From Candidatus Aminicenantota bacterium (GTDB lineage Bacteria; Acidobacteriota; Aminicenantia; Aminicenantales; Aminicenantaceae), in NCBI GenBank assembly GCA_021162615.1, contig JAGGYH010000015.1, positions 1-54,004 of the forward strand: 54,004 nucleotides of DNA, in the 5' to 3' direction. Positions 12,704 to 23,192 of the stretch are shown here, piece by piece. Position 1 is the stretch's first letter, and each line of letters begins with the position of its first letter. Position numbers and translations under genes: made by a program. The notes beneath the pieces are model-generated. The model was not told where the DNA came from. It worked only from the letters and a program-made list of their open reading frames with translations, and searched no databases.

Positions 12704-12874
12704 TTAGTTATTCATAAAATCAGCCTGCACATCCCTTCCACATATCACAATCTATTGTCTTTTAATGTTAATATGTATACAAACAAAGCTTATATCTTTA
12801 TTTCTGTTTCATATTTAAAGTTAATGCAGGCTGATTTTACCTTATAGGCGAGCCGATCTCGCTGCATCTGCTTC
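12704..12874 (+). repeat. R1 dispersed repeat, copy d (truncated tandem duplicate of copy c)
   Basis: 12701-12874 repeats 12438-12611 at offset 263 with one visible C/T mismatch. Confidence 0.85.
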
Positions 12875-12943
12875 ATGATATTATTTCTTGACTTTTTTGT
12901 GCAATAATAAATAGAATTGAGCCATCGTTTGAAGGAGGAGAAT

Positions 12944-14722
12944 ATGGTTAATACACTGGCTCAATTGTTTTTTCATACCATAAAGTCATTTCCCAAAGCT
13001 GATTTAATGCTTTATAAGGAAGCCGGGGAATATAAGCCCATATCAACGGAAGAATTCGGAGACTGGGTTATCTGTCTTTCCTTGGGGCTCAGAGAACTCG
13101 GCTTGAATAAAGGAGACAAACTAGCGCTTCTTGCTGAGAACAGCCCTGAATGGGTTATGACTGATCTCGCTAGTTTGTGTCTCGGAAGTATCACCGTCCC
13201 CATATACACCTCTCTTGTCCCAGAGCAGATCAAGTACATAGTCAATGACTCAGATACAAAAATTGTTGTTTGTTCAGACCTTTCCCTTTGGGAAAAAGTG
13301 AAATCCGTTAAAGACAAGATGAAAAATGTCGAATATTTTTTAATAATGGGCGATGAGGCTCCGGAGGGAACTGTACTTTTATCTGAGGTCATTGAGAAAG
13401 GAAAGAAAGTAAAGGAGAAAGATCCCGGGCTTTTTGAAAAATCCGCGTTAGAGATCAAGCCTGATGATACGGCTTCCATTATTTATACTTCCGGTACAAC
13501 AGGGACACCAAAAGGAGTGATACTCTCTCATTCCAATTTCATAAGCAACAGCAAGGCCACATCAGATATCATTAAGTTCACTTCAGATGATTATGTTCTT
13601 TCTTTCCTTCCTTTATCCCATGTTCTGGAGCGCATGGTCACTTTTACTTATTTATACAAAGGTTGTTCTATTGCCTACGCAGAGAGTGTTGAAACAGTGG
13701 CTGAAAATCTTTTAGAGATAAGACCGCATATCATGGTCAGTGTTCCAAGAGTCTTTGAGAAGATTTATGCAAAGGTCATGGATACGGTTCTGGAAGGTTC
13801 GGCGTTAAAGAAAAAGATATTTTTCTGGGGCGTTAAGGTAGGAAAGGAATTTTCTCAGAAAAAATTAGATAAGAAAAAAATTTCAAAATGGCTGGAATTG
13901 AAAAGAAAAACAGCCCATAAAATTGTTTTTTCGAAAATCATCAGCAAGACAGGCGGAAGAGTCAGGTTTTTTGTTTCCGGAGGAGCTCCTCTTTCAAAAG
14001 ATATCGCTGAATTCTTCTATGGCATAGGGCTTGTTATCCTGGAGGGGTATGGATTAACAGAGACCTCCCCTGTTATCGCTGTGAATACTTTTGAGGAGCT
14101 GAGATTTGGATCCGTAGGAAAACCTATTCCCGGGGTCGAAGTGAAGATAGCTGATGATGGTGAGATTTTAACGAGGGGCCCTAATTTAATGAAGGGATAT
14201 TATAAGAAAGAAGAAGAGACCAATGAAGCCATAAAGCAGGGTTGGTTTTATACCGGAGATATCGGGCACCTGGATGAAGACAATTTTCTTTACATAACAG
14301 ACAGGAAAAAGGATATCATCGTTACAGCCGGAGGAAAAAATGTTGCTCCGCAGATAATAGAGAATCAATTAAAAACAAATCCTTTCATATCAAACGCTGT
14401 GGTTATCGGAGACAGAAAAAAATTCGTTTCCGCTCTCGTAGTACCTGAGTTTGAAAAACTGGAGGGGTACGCAAAAGCCAGTAACATTGAATACACATCC
14501 AGGAAAGACCTGATTGAAAATGAAAAAATCAATAATTTCATGATGTCGGAAATCGATAGGTATTCAGCAAATTTCGCTTCTTATGAGAGAGTCAAAAGGA
14601 TAGTCCTGCTTGATAGAGATTTTGAAATAGAAAAAGGAGAGCTGACTCCTTCGTTAAAAGTGAGAAGGAATATTGTTGAGGACAAATACAAAGACGTCAT
14701 AGATAAGCTGTATCAAGATTGA
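12944..14722 (+). CDS. Long-chain fatty acid--CoA ligase (AMP-forming)
   Basis: IIYTSGTTGTPKGVILSHSN, EGYGLTETSPVI, YTGDIGHLDEDNFLYITDRKKDIIVTAGGKNVAP; ggaggag before ATG 12944. Confidence 0.93.
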   Translation: MVNTLAQLFFHTIKSFPKADLMLYKEAGEYKPISTEEFGDWVICLSLGLRELGLNKGDKLALLAENSPEWVMTDLASLCLGSITVPIYTSLVPEQIKYIVNDSDTKIVVCSDLSLWEKVKSVKDKMKNVEYFLIMGDEAPEGTVLLSEVIEKGKKVKEKDPGLFEKSALEIKPDDTASIIYTSGTTGTPKGVILSHSNFISNSKATSDIIKFTSDDYVLSFLPLSHVLERMVTFTYLYKGCSIAYAESVETVAENLLEIRPHIMVSVPRVFEKIYAKVMDTVLEGSALKKKIFFWGVKVGKEFSQKKLDKKKISKWLELKRKTAHKIVFSKIISKTGGRVRFFVSGGAPLSKDIAEFFYGIGLVILEGYGLTETSPVIAVNTFEELRFGSVGKPIPGVEVKIADDGEILTRGPNLMKGYYKKEEETNEAIKQGWFYTGDIGHLDEDNFLYITDRKKDIIVTAGGKNVAPQIIENQLKTNPFISNAVVIGDRKKFVSALVVPEFEKLEGYAKASNIEYTSRKDLIENEKINNFMMSEIDRYSANFASYERVKRIVLLDRDFEIEKGELTPSLKVRRNIVEDKYKDVIDKLYQD

Positions 14723-15423
14723 TCTTTCCAGTAGAGTATTCTGCCGCAGTTTTCACACAATATGATTTTTTTTGCTTCTTTCAATTCATTAAGGACCTGG
14801 GGGCGGATGCGTATTTGGCATATGGAACAAAAATCATCCGTAACAGGTGAAAGAGCTATACCGCTGTTGCCATTATATATATTTTGATAGAGATTTAACA
14901 GATCATCCGGTATCTCAGGTTCCACCTCAGCCTTTTCTTTGATGAGATTCTGTTTTTCTTCGTTCATTTCATTGCTTTTTTTTATAAGTTTTTCTTTTTC
15001 CTTTGAGAAACTTTGTTTGTCTTTTTTCGCTTTTAATTCCGCGGTCTTGATTTCTGATTCAATATCGTCTGAGGCAAGCATCTCACTTATGATTTCCTCT
15101 TCCAGATCTCCCACCTTAGTTTTTGCGTCTTCGATTTCTTTAAGAAGATAACTGTATTCTTTATTGGTCTTGACGTCATTAAGCTGACGTTGCAACTTGG
15201 CTATGTTTGTTTTTATGTCCTCTACCTCAGAGTCGAGTTCTCTCCGTTTTTTTTGGTTCTGGGAGAGCTTTTCTTTATGGCTTTGAACCACAGAGAAGCT
15301 CTCTTCGATCTTACTGTCGATTTCGTCTAATTTGGAAGGAGTTTTTTCAAGGAAAAGAGTGATATCCTTTATTTTTGCATCGATGTCCTGAAGTTTGATC
15401 AAGTATTTAAAATTATTATCCAC
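14713..15423 (-). CDS. C4-type zinc-ribbon coiled-coil protein (DUF164 family)
   Basis: Long coiled coil followed by CSICQIRIRP...ILCENCGRILYW. Confidence 0.85.
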   Translation of the reverse strand: MDNNFKYLIKLQDIDAKIKDITLFLEKTPSKLDEIDSKIEESFSVVQSHKEKLSQNQKKRRELDSEVEDIKTNIAKLQRQLNDVKTNKEYSYLLKEIEDAKTKVGDLEEEIISEMLASDDIESEIKTAELKAKKDKQSFSKEKEKLIKKSNEMNEEKQNLIKEKAEVEPEIPDDLLNLYQNIYNGNSGIALSPVTDDFCSICQIRIRPQVLNELKEAKKIILCENCGRILYWKDQS

Positions 15424-15443
15424 ATCTTTTCCTCTTGAGGAAA

Positions 15444-15516
15444 TGGGCCTACCAGGATTCGAACCTGGGACCGACCGGTTATGAGCCGGTGGCTCTGGCC
15501 GCTGAGCTATAGGCCC
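15444..15516 (-). tRNA. tRNA with CAT anticodon (Met or Ile2)
   Basis: Reverse complement GGGCCTATAGCTCAGCGGCCAGAGCCACCGGCTCATAACCGGTCGGTCCCAGGTTCGAATCCTGGTAGGCCCA. Confidence 0.92.
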
Positions 15517-15557
15517 TTCGCTTATTTATAACAAATCCTTTAAATCAAGTCAATGAA

Positions 15558-15660
15558 CCTGACCTCTTCATGAAAAAATGGCGATGTCCATTATTTTGTT
15601 TTGCTTTCAAGGATATACATGCTTTTGACAAAAATGATAACTGAAATGTTTTTGCTTGTT
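15558..15660 (+). repeat. R1 dispersed repeat, copy e (left half only)
   Basis: cctgacctcttcatgaaaaaatggcgatgtcc...aaggatatacatgcttttgac; stops about 8 bp from the rpoD stop codon. Confidence 0.75.
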
Positions 15661-15667
15661 GGAAGGG

Positions 15668-17290
15668 CTATTCATGTTTTTCTTCGATGAAAGACTGCAG
15701 TTTCTTACTGCGTGTGGGATGTTTGAGTTTTCTCAAGGCTTTTGCTTCGATTTGCCTGATTCTTTCACGTGTGACTTTAAACTGCTGGCCCACTTCTTCA
15801 AGAGTGTGTTCATTTCCATCGCCCAGGCCGAATCTCATTTTTAAAACTTTGGCTTCTCTTTGGGTGAGGGTTTTGAGAGCCTCATCTATTTGTTCTCTCA
15901 GGTTTATACTGATGACCTTATCAGGAGGGGACTGCATTATTTTATCTTCGATAAAATCGCCAAGGTGGCTATCCTCTTCTTCTCCGATAGGTGTCTCTAG
16001 AGAAATGGGCTCCTGAGCTATTTTTATGATTTTTCTGACCTTATTGATGGGCATATCCATTCTTTCCGAGATTTCCTGGGAGGAAGGCTCTCTTCCTATT
16101 TCCTGGACAAGGTCTCTGGATATTCTTATAAGCTTGTTTATGGTTTCAATCATGTGAACGGGGATTCTTATGGTCCGAGCCTGGTCAGCAATGGCTCTGG
16201 TGATGGCTTGACGTATCCACCATGTGGCATAAGTGGAGAATTTATATCCGCGTCTGTATTCGAACTTATCTACTGCCTTCATCAATCCCATGTTCCCTTC
16301 CTGTATCAGATCCAAAAACTGAAGCCCCCGGTTGCTGTATTTCTTTGCAATGGATACGACGAGTCTGAGATTGGCGGCGACCAGTTCTTTTTTCGCTTGA
16401 TCGCTTATCTTTTCTCCGGCAGTGATAGAACGAAGTGTTTTTCTCAATCCTTGAGAGTCAAATCCGACTTCTTTGTGTATTTTTTTTATCTGGAGATCGA
16501 CTTCTTTGATTTTTTTGTCAATTTCCTTTCTTTTTTTATTGCTTCTCGTTCTTTTATAGGATACTTTTAATTCTTCTTTATATTCTTCCAGGTTGTTTAT
16601 TTTCTCCAGCTTTTCTCGAAGCATATTAATGAGTGTTTCTTCGAACTCAGGTTTGATGAACTCATTGATGATACTGCCTATTTCAACGATGATACGGCCT
16701 CTGGCAAAATTATATTTTTTGGCTTTTGCTATCTTGCTTAATTTCTTGTCCAAGATTCTTATTTTTTTGATATTTTCTCTTATGGTCCTTTTCTGCTCTT
16801 CGATCTTTTTTGCATCCAGATATTCTTCCCTGTAATCAAACATGATCTGGGCAAACTCTGTGTCTTTTTGAAGATGCTCTTCCAATTCATATATTTTGGT
16901 CAGCACAAGCCGGGTTTTTGAAAGGGCTTTGAATACTATCTTCTCTCCTCTTTCAATTTGTTTGGCTATGGCGACCTCCCCTTCTCTAGTCAGAAGAGAG
17001 ATGTTTCCCATTTCTCTCAAATAAAGTTTAACCGGATCGGTTGTTCCTTCGAGGTCTTCTATGGACAGGATTTCGCTTTTTTTTCTTTTAGGCGGTTTTT
17101 TTCTGCGTTTTTCGAGAATTTTTACACCGAATCCATCCAGGGAATTAACAAATTCGTTGAATTTTTTATTTGCTCTTGATTTGTCTTGGAAAACGTCATC
17201 GATTTCTTCAAAAAGAAGATACCCTTTTTCCCTTCCTTTTGAGATCAGCTCTGTGATTTCATCCTTATATTCCTTTTTGTTATCAGTCAA
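15668..17290 (-). CDS. rpoD: RNA polymerase primary sigma factor (sigma-70)
   Basis: [70 protein letters not shown]. Confidence 0.95.
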   Translation of the reverse strand: MTDNKKEYKDEITELISKGREKGYLLFEEIDDVFQDKSRANKKFNEFVNSLDGFGVKILEKRRKKPPKRKKSEILSIEDLEGTTDPVKLYLREMGNISLLTREGEVAIAKQIERGEKIVFKALSKTRLVLTKIYELEEHLQKDTEFAQIMFDYREEYLDAKKIEEQKRTIRENIKKIRILDKKLSKIAKAKKYNFARGRIIVEIGSIINEFIKPEFEETLINMLREKLEKINNLEEYKEELKVSYKRTRSNKKRKEIDKKIKEVDLQIKKIHKEVGFDSQGLRKTLRSITAGEKISDQAKKELVAANLRLVVSIAKKYSNRGLQFLDLIQEGNMGLMKAVDKFEYRRGYKFSTYATWWIRQAITRAIADQARTIRIPVHMIETINKLIRISRDLVQEIGREPSSQEISERMDMPINKVRKIIKIAQEPISLETPIGEEEDSHLGDFIEDKIMQSPPDKVISINLREQIDEALKTLTQREAKVLKMRFGLGDGNEHTLEEVGQQFKVTRERIRQIEAKALRKLKHPTRSKKLQSFIEEKHE

Positions 17291-17315
17291 TTTGTTCTCC
17301 TGTCACGGTATACTG

Positions 17316-19058
17316 TCACGTTTTTTCATTGTTGAGTGAAAGTGCGCATATTCTTTTTTGTAAATTATCTATCTCCTTGACAATAGTATCTTTATTTTCC
17401 CTTTTTTCCATCTTTTTAAGCCTGTATTGGAGTTCTTTGACACGCATTGAAAGAACGACCTGTCTTAAGGTCGAGAGGCAGTCCTCAGCTTCCGCAAGGC
17501 TGGGGGAGGGGGCTTCCTCTACCAGGATTTCTGTGAGCGCGCTGAAAAGAGATGGATCGATCTTTTCTTTTAGTTCATTGATTTTAGAGCTGGTAGGGGA
17601 TTGTCCTTTTTTGAAAAATTCAGAAAGTATCTGGAATATGGGTTCGCTTTTCAGGCCTTTATAATCTTCTTCCTCTATATTTTCAAATAATTTTATGGCA
17701 ATCTCTCCGTTATTGAATAGGATCTGGAGAAGTCTTTTTTCAGCGTTAAGGATTCTGATTATTTGACTCTTGCCGGTGTCCGCATATTTTTCCTTTATAA
17801 TTTTCCTCAACTCCTGTTCGTCTATGGATAGATATTCGCTTGTTTTTTTTATGTATTCACTCAGAACAAGGGAATCAGGTATGTTTTTTATGTTTTCCCA
17901 TATGTGCCGGACGACTTCTGCTTTGTTTTCAGGATTGTCAAGGTTTTTATCTTTTGTGTAGTCCTTGATAAGGAATTGAAGGCCGGAAGGACTTTTCCTA
18001 AAGAGGGATTTGAATTTTTCAGAACCGTTTTTTGTTATGTAATTATCAGGATCCTGGCCTTTGGGAAAACACATGACTTGCGTTCTTATCCCCTGAGCAA
18101 AACAGAGAGAAACAGCCCTGCATGCGGCTTTTTTCCCGGCATCGTCAGGGTCATAGGCTATGGCTATATTCCGTGTAAACCGGGATGCCAAAGCAGCCTG
18201 GTTTTCGGTCAGGCTCGTTCCTAAAGAAGCGGCAACATTGGTGACCCCTCTTTGATACAAGGAGAGAAAATCCGTATAACCTTCAACGAGAATCATCTGT
18301 TTGCTCTCTCTTATGGATTCCTTGGAAAAATTCAAACCATAGAGGACCTGTCCCTTTGTGTATATAGGGGAATCAGGGGAGTTCAGATATTTTGGTTTAT
18401 CATTAAAAAGTGTACGCCCGCCGAATGCAACAGCCTTCCCTGAAACGTCCAGTATGGGGAACATGATTCTTCCCCTGAATCTGTCATAAAAACTCTGCCC
18501 GTCTTTTCTGCGCATCACCAATCCTGTTTTTTCCACAAGTTTTATGTCCGTGTTTTTTTGTTGAAAGTATTTCACTAAAGAATCCCATGAGTTTTGAGCA
18601 TAACCTATTTTAAATTTATCGATGGTATCTTTGGAGATCTTTCTTTTTTCTAAGTATTCGAGAGCTCTTTTACCTTCCCTTGTGTTGAATAGGTTCTTTT
18701 TATAAAAGGCCAGGGCATCGCCTGTGATTTTCAGGAGCTTTTCCTTGATGCTTTGAGCTTTAGGTGACAGTCTTTTTTGTTTGGGAAGTTCTATATTATA
18801 TTTTTCGGCGAGATAGCGGACAGATTCCGAAAAACTGAGGCTTTCTTTTTCCATGATAAGAGTGAATATGTCTCCGCCGGCACCGCAGCCAAAGCAGTGG
18901 TAAAGCTGTTTGTCTTCGTCGACCGTAAAAGACGGAGTTTTTTCTGAATGGAACGGACAGAGACCTATAAACCGGCTTCCTCTCTTTTTTAAGCTCGTAT
19001 ACTGAGAAGCTATTTCAACTATACTGGCTCTTTGTTTTATTTGTTCAACCGCGTCCAT
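17316..19058 (-). CDS. dnaG: DNA primase
   Basis: FIGLCPFHSEKTPSFTVDEDKQLYHCFGCGAGGD; VEGYTDFLSLYQRGVTNVAASLGTSLT. Confidence 0.96.
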   Translation of the reverse strand: MDAVEQIKQRASIVEIASQYTSLKKRGSRFIGLCPFHSEKTPSFTVDEDKQLYHCFGCGAGGDIFTLIMEKESLSFSESVRYLAEKYNIELPKQKRLSPKAQSIKEKLLKITGDALAFYKKNLFNTREGKRALEYLEKRKISKDTIDKFKIGYAQNSWDSLVKYFQQKNTDIKLVEKTGLVMRRKDGQSFYDRFRGRIMFPILDVSGKAVAFGGRTLFNDKPKYLNSPDSPIYTKGQVLYGLNFSKESIRESKQMILVEGYTDFLSLYQRGVTNVAASLGTSLTENQAALASRFTRNIAIAYDPDDAGKKAACRAVSLCFAQGIRTQVMCFPKGQDPDNYITKNGSEKFKSLFRKSPSGLQFLIKDYTKDKNLDNPENKAEVVRHIWENIKNIPDSLVLSEYIKKTSEYLSIDEQELRKIIKEKYADTGKSQIIRILNAEKRLLQILFNNGEIAIKLFENIEEEDYKGLKSEPIFQILSEFFKKGQSPTSSKINELKEKIDPSLFSALTEILVEEAPSPSLAEAEDCLSTLRQVVLSMRVKELQYRLKKMEKRENKDTIVKEIDNLQKRICALSLNNEKT

Positions 19059-19093
19059 TTATATACAGATTTTTTCCCTTCTCAATTGTCTAA

Positions 19094-19440
19094 CCTGACT
19101 TATTCATAAAAAAATGGCGATGAGCATTTTTTCTTTTTGCTATCAAGGATATACATGCTTTTTATAAAGATGGCAACTGAAATGTTTTTGTTTGTTTTTT
19201 TCTTTAATTTTAATCGCCATTTTTTACCTTTCAGGCAAGCCGATCTGAAATTCAGATATGGCTTGTGCTCGCTAAAGATTATTAACACCATTCTTCGCAC
19301 TGTGTTCTCGGCTGCTGCGCAACTCCACCCGTCCGTGGGTCAGATATGCTCGCAGCTCGGCTTTGCCGAGTTCACTCAAAAACAGTACTCCGAAGGCTAA
19401 ATCTTCAATGTCGCCACGTCCACACCTGAATTTCATTAAG
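19094..19440 (+). repeat. R1 dispersed repeat, copy f (most complete C1 copy)
   Basis: cctgacttattcataaaaaaatggcgatg; stem arms 19109-19121 / 19213-19225; C1 module with ctcggctttgccgag hairpin. Confidence 0.85.
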
Positions 19441-19546
19441 CTCTCTTTAACCTTGACTTGTTCACCATACAAGTCTAATAAAATATAGGTTTGGTTGTCT
19501 GTAATGTCAAGGTTCATAAGATAGATTATCAGATGATATCACTGTA

Positions 19547-20380
19547 TTATGCGATTTCACAGAATTCTTTGTTTTCCGTAAGGAAACGGACGGCTTTTAA
19601 ATGAAGGCTGTGGCCTGCTTTTTCTGCTTTGAAATAACCGGATAATCTGCCATCCAAAAGAGAGAGGTCGCCAATGAAATCGAGTATTTTGTGCCTTACG
19701 AATTCGTCTTGAAATCTTAAAGGTCCGTTTACGATCTTTTCGTCGTCAAGAACGATAGTATTGTCCAAAGAGCTTCCTAAAGCCAGTTTCTTTTCTCTAA
19801 GCTTTTCCGCATCTTTTAAGAATCCAAAAGTCCTGGCCGGAGCGATCTCTTTTCGGAATGTATCCCGGTTTATTTTTAAGCTTAGTTCCTGCCTTCCTAT
19901 ACAGGGGTGGTCATATTCTATGATATAGGTTATTTTAAAACCATCGCCGGGTGTGCCGTGGATAGAGGCGTTGTCTTCTTTGATCAGAAATGGTTTTTTT
20001 ATGGATATTGATTTCTTTTCCATACTGAGTGTTCTGGCCCCTGCTCTCTCTAAGGCATCACAAAAAGCCAAAGCGCTTCCGTCAAAAAAAGGCAGTTCCT
20101 CTTCATCTAGTTTTATAAGGACGCTGTTGATTCCAAATACAAACAAGACGGCCATGAGATGTTCGATGGTCCTTATTTTCATATCTCCGCATATGAGAGA
20201 TGAACTGTGCATAGCCTGTATTTTTTCGATATCAAGCCCCACAGAAGCATCCCCTCTGTCTTTTCTTTGAAAGAGGATTTTCCCTGATTCTGAAGGGCAG
20301 ATCCAGAGGTTGACATCCTTGCCTGAATGCACTCCTGTGCCGTTTAGATGGACTTGTTTGCGAATCGTTTTCTTGAACAT
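19547..20380 (-). CDS. lpxC: UDP-3-O-acyl-N-acetylglucosamine deacetylase
   Basis: VHLNGTGVHSGKDVNL, TIEHLMAVLFVFGINSVLI, RHKILDFIGDLSLL. Confidence 0.95.
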   Translation of the reverse strand: MFKKTIRKQVHLNGTGVHSGKDVNLWICPSESGKILFQRKDRGDASVGLDIEKIQAMHSSSLICGDMKIRTIEHLMAVLFVFGINSVLIKLDEEELPFFDGSALAFCDALERAGARTLSMEKKSISIKKPFLIKEDNASIHGTPGDGFKITYIIEYDHPCIGRQELSLKINRDTFRKEIAPARTFGFLKDAEKLREKKLALGSSLDNTIVLDDEKIVNGPLRFQDEFVRHKILDFIGDLSLLDGRLSGYFKAEKAGHSLHLKAVRFLTENKEFCEIA

Positions 20381-20474
20381 AATCCAGGTTAATCATTCTA
20401 ATACACACCGGATTTAAAATCCATAATGAATATTCATATAAATTCATCCGGTTTTATGTTAAAATCAGAAAAAA

Positions 20475-21221
20475 ATGAAGTCATATTTGAAGCAAATACT
20501 GGGAAAAGTGGCAAAAGGAAGCCTCACCACAGAGGCGGCTTTGGAGAAGCTCAAGGATTATCCGTATCAGGACCTTGCTTTTGCAAAGGTAGACCATCAC
20601 AGGGAGCTGAGAAAAGGGGCACCAGAGGTGGTTTTGGGGATAGGGAAAAGCGCAAGCCAGATAAGGGATATTTCAAAACAGATCATAAAAAAAGGAAGCA
20701 GCCTTCTGGTCACTAAAGTCGGTAAAGAGACATATAAAAGTGTAAAAAAGGAAATACCGGAGTTGAAGTATCATCCCTCCGCAGGCCTTATGTACGTCAA
20801 AGCTGAGGGCGCTGTCCCGGGGAATGGGAAGATCGCTGTTGTCACGGCCGGCACGTCAGATATTCCCATTGCAGAGGAAGCAGCTGTTACCTGTGAAGTC
20901 CTGGGGAATGAAGTGTATAGAATATATGATGTTGGAGTCGCAGGGATTCACCGGTTGTTCGGTGAATACCATAAAATAAAGGATGCCCGGGTCATTATCG
21001 TTGTTGCGGGAATGGAAGGGGCTTTGCCCAGTGTGATAGCGGGCATGACATGCAGACCCATTATTGCCGTTCCCACAAGTGTGGGGTACGGAGCCAGCCT
21101 GAAAGGAATAGCAGCGCTTCTTGCTATGCTGAATTCTTGTCCGGGAGGGGTTGCTGTTGTCAACATAGACAACGGTTTTGGTGCTGGATACACAGCAAGC
21201 TTGATAAACCATCTGCCTTAA
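20475..21221 (+). CDS. larB: Nickel-pincer cofactor biosynthesis protein LarB (AIR carboxylase-like)
   Basis: VTAGTSDIPIAEEA, VAGMEGALPSVIAGMTCRPIIAVPTSVGYG, NIDNGFGAGYTA. Confidence 0.88.
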   Translation: MKSYLKQILGKVAKGSLTTEAALEKLKDYPYQDLAFAKVDHHRELRKGAPEVVLGIGKSASQIRDISKQIIKKGSSLLVTKVGKETYKSVKKEIPELKYHPSAGLMYVKAEGAVPGNGKIAVVTAGTSDIPIAEEAAVTCEVLGNEVYRIYDVGVAGIHRLFGEYHKIKDARVIIVVAGMEGALPSVIAGMTCRPIIAVPTSVGYGASLKGIAALLAMLNSCPGGVAVVNIDNGFGAGYTASLINHLP

Positions 21222-21300
21222 CCCTTACTCACTTGTAAAATATGAGTTCATGAGATAAAATGTTTAAAATCAAAGTTTAACTTCAAAATGGAGTCAAAAA

Positions 21301-21810
21301 TTGAATACGGAGAAAAAACAAACTTCCAAGAATGATTACGAAAAGGCTTTGTCATCTTTCGGCAGTGCGATGAAATACTTTCATAAGGATGATCTTGATA
21401 AAGCCAAACAGTCCCTTAAAGATTTCGTCAAGAGTCACAGCGAAGAAAAAGAACTGTTAGACAGGGCAAAAATCTACCTGGAGATTATCAAGCAGAGAGA
21501 GACAAAGGACTCGATACCTCTTAAATCCTTTGAAGATTATTACCAGCAAGGAATATTTCGTTTGAATCAGGGGCGGTATGAAGAAGCCATAGATTTTTTT
21601 CAGAAAGCCAATAAAAAAAAACCCAACCAGGGAAAGATTTATTATGGCATTGCCAATGCCTTTTGTCTTATGGGAGAAAAGGAAAAATGTATGGCAAACT
21701 TGAGAAAGGCTGTCAGCCTGGATAAATTCTATGCTATCTTGGCCCAAAATGAAGCTGATTTCAGCGAATTTATGGAAGATGAGGAATTTAGCAGTATATT
21801 TGATGAATAA
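21301..21810 (+). CDS. Tetratricopeptide-repeat protein
   Basis: YYQQGIFRLNQGRYEEAIDFFQKANKKKPNQGKIYYGIANAFCLMGE; TTG start. Confidence 0.75.
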   Translation: MNTEKKQTSKNDYEKALSSFGSAMKYFHKDDLDKAKQSLKDFVKSHSEEKELLDRAKIYLEIIKQRETKDSIPLKSFEDYYQQGIFRLNQGRYEEAIDFFQKANKKKPNQGKIYYGIANAFCLMGEKEKCMANLRKAVSLDKFYAILAQNEADFSEFMEDEEFSSIFDE

Positions 21811-21815
21811 AGGTC

Positions 21816-23192
21816 ATGGATTCTCTGTGCATATTGGTCCTTGCAGCCGGCAAAGGGACCAGGTTTAAGTCCCATCGTGTCAAAGTGCTCCACGAGTTGA
21901 TGGGGAAGCCTATGCTGAGTTGGATTTTAGAGTCTGTTTCCGGATTGGACCCGGAGAAGGTCTATGTGGTTGTGGGCTGTCAAAAAGAAGAGGTAAAAAG
22001 AGAGATCAATCGGAAAGATGTGGCGTTTGTCCATCAAGCCGAGCAGTTGGGAACCGCGAACGCCGTCCTCGCGGCAAAAGACGCTATAAAAACCGATTTG
22101 GATAAAGATATCCTTATCATTAATGGTGACCTTCCTCTTCTAAGGGCCGAGACGTTGAAGGCTTTGGTGGGAAAGCATAAAAGAGAGAAAAATGATTTGA
22201 CGTTTATGTCAGCGGAGATGGAAAACCCTACCGGTTTCGGAAGGCTCATCTTCGATAAAGAAGGCAAGGTCAAAATCGTTGAGGAGAGAGAAGCCACCCC
22301 GGAGCAGAAAAAAATAAAAGAGGCCAATGTGGGGATTTATGTTTTCAACGCAGGGGCCTTGCTCAAGACACTGCCGGCAATTTCAAATGATAATAAAAAA
22401 GGAGAGTACTACCTGACAGATGCGGTGGAGATCCTCTCACAAAAAGGAAGCAGGGTAGGAGTTTTTCAAACCGAAAGTCCGGAAGAGATCGTGGGGGTTA
22501 ATGACCGATTTGAATTGGCCTCTGCCGCAAGGAAACTCCGTTTAAGGAAGATAAAGATGCTGGCTGAGGAAGGGATTACTTTTTATGACCCGGAATCCAC
22601 ATGGATAGGCGAAGATGTGAAGATCGGCATGGATTCGGTGGTTTATCCGTCCGTTGTGATCGAAGGGAAGACAGTCATCGGAAAAGAATGCGTTCTTTCC
22701 CCTTCGGTTCATATCATGGACTCGCACATAGGTGACGGGGTGAAAATATTGAGTTCCACTGTGATCCAAGAAAGCCTCATAGAAGACCATGTCAAAGTAG
22801 GGCCCTTTGCACACCTGAGGCCTGAGACAGTCCTCAAAAAAGGTTCGAAAGTGGGAAATTTCGTGGAGATGAAAAAAACCGTGTTCGGGGAAAAATCCAA
22901 AGCAGGACATCTCTCTTATTTGGGAGATTCTATTGTGGGAAAAGAGGTTAATATCGGTGCAGGGACCATTACATGTAATTATGATGGGAAGAAAAAACAC
23001 AGGACTGTGATAGAAGACGGGGCGTTTATAGGATCCGGAGTGGAATTGGTAGCTCCGGTCAAAATCGGGAAAAACGCTTATATCGGAGCCGGCTCGACCA
23101 TAACCAAAGATGTGCCGCCTTATTCCTTGGCTGTTTCAAGGAGCCCTCAAAAACAGAGAAAAGATTGGGGCAGAAAAAGAAGGAAAGACTAG
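21816..23192 (+). CDS. glmU: Bifunctional UDP-N-acetylglucosamine pyrophosphorylase/glucosamine-1-phosphate N-acetyltransferase
   Basis: VLAAGKGTRFKS; left-handed beta-helix hexapeptides; GAGTITCNYDGKKKHRT. Confidence 0.96.
   Translation: MDSLCILVLAAGKGTRFKSHRVKVLHELMGKPMLSWILESVSGLDPEKVYVVVGCQKEEVKREINRKDVAFVHQAEQLGTANAVLAAKDAIKTDLDKDILIINGDLPLLRAETLKALVGKHKREKNDLTFMSAEMENPTGFGRLIFDKEGKVKIVEEREATPEQKKIKEANVGIYVFNAGALLKTLPAISNDNKKGEYYLTDAVEILSQKGSRVGVFQTESPEEIVGVNDRFELASAARKLRLRKIKMLAEEGITFYDPESTWIGEDVKIGMDSVVYPSVVIEGKTVIGKECVLSPSVHIMDSHIGDGVKILSSTVIQESLIEDHVKVGPFAHLRPETVLKKGSKVGNFVEMKKTVFGEKSKAGHLSYLGDSIVGKEVNIGAGTITCNYDGKKKHRTVIEDGAFIGSGVELVAPVKIGKNAYIGAGSTITKDVPPYSLAVSRSPQKQRKDWGRKRRKD

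Noticed and set aside
19272-19517. 81-aa minus-strand ORF through R1 copy f (...KFRCGRGDIEDLAFGVLFLSELGKAEL...)
   Set aside because: Translating copies b and g in the same frame gives stops and a frameshift; conservation is at the nucleotide/structure level.
22542-23000. 152-aa antisense ORF in glmU
   Set aside because: Antisense to the beta-helix repeats of GlmU; low-complexity shadow coding.
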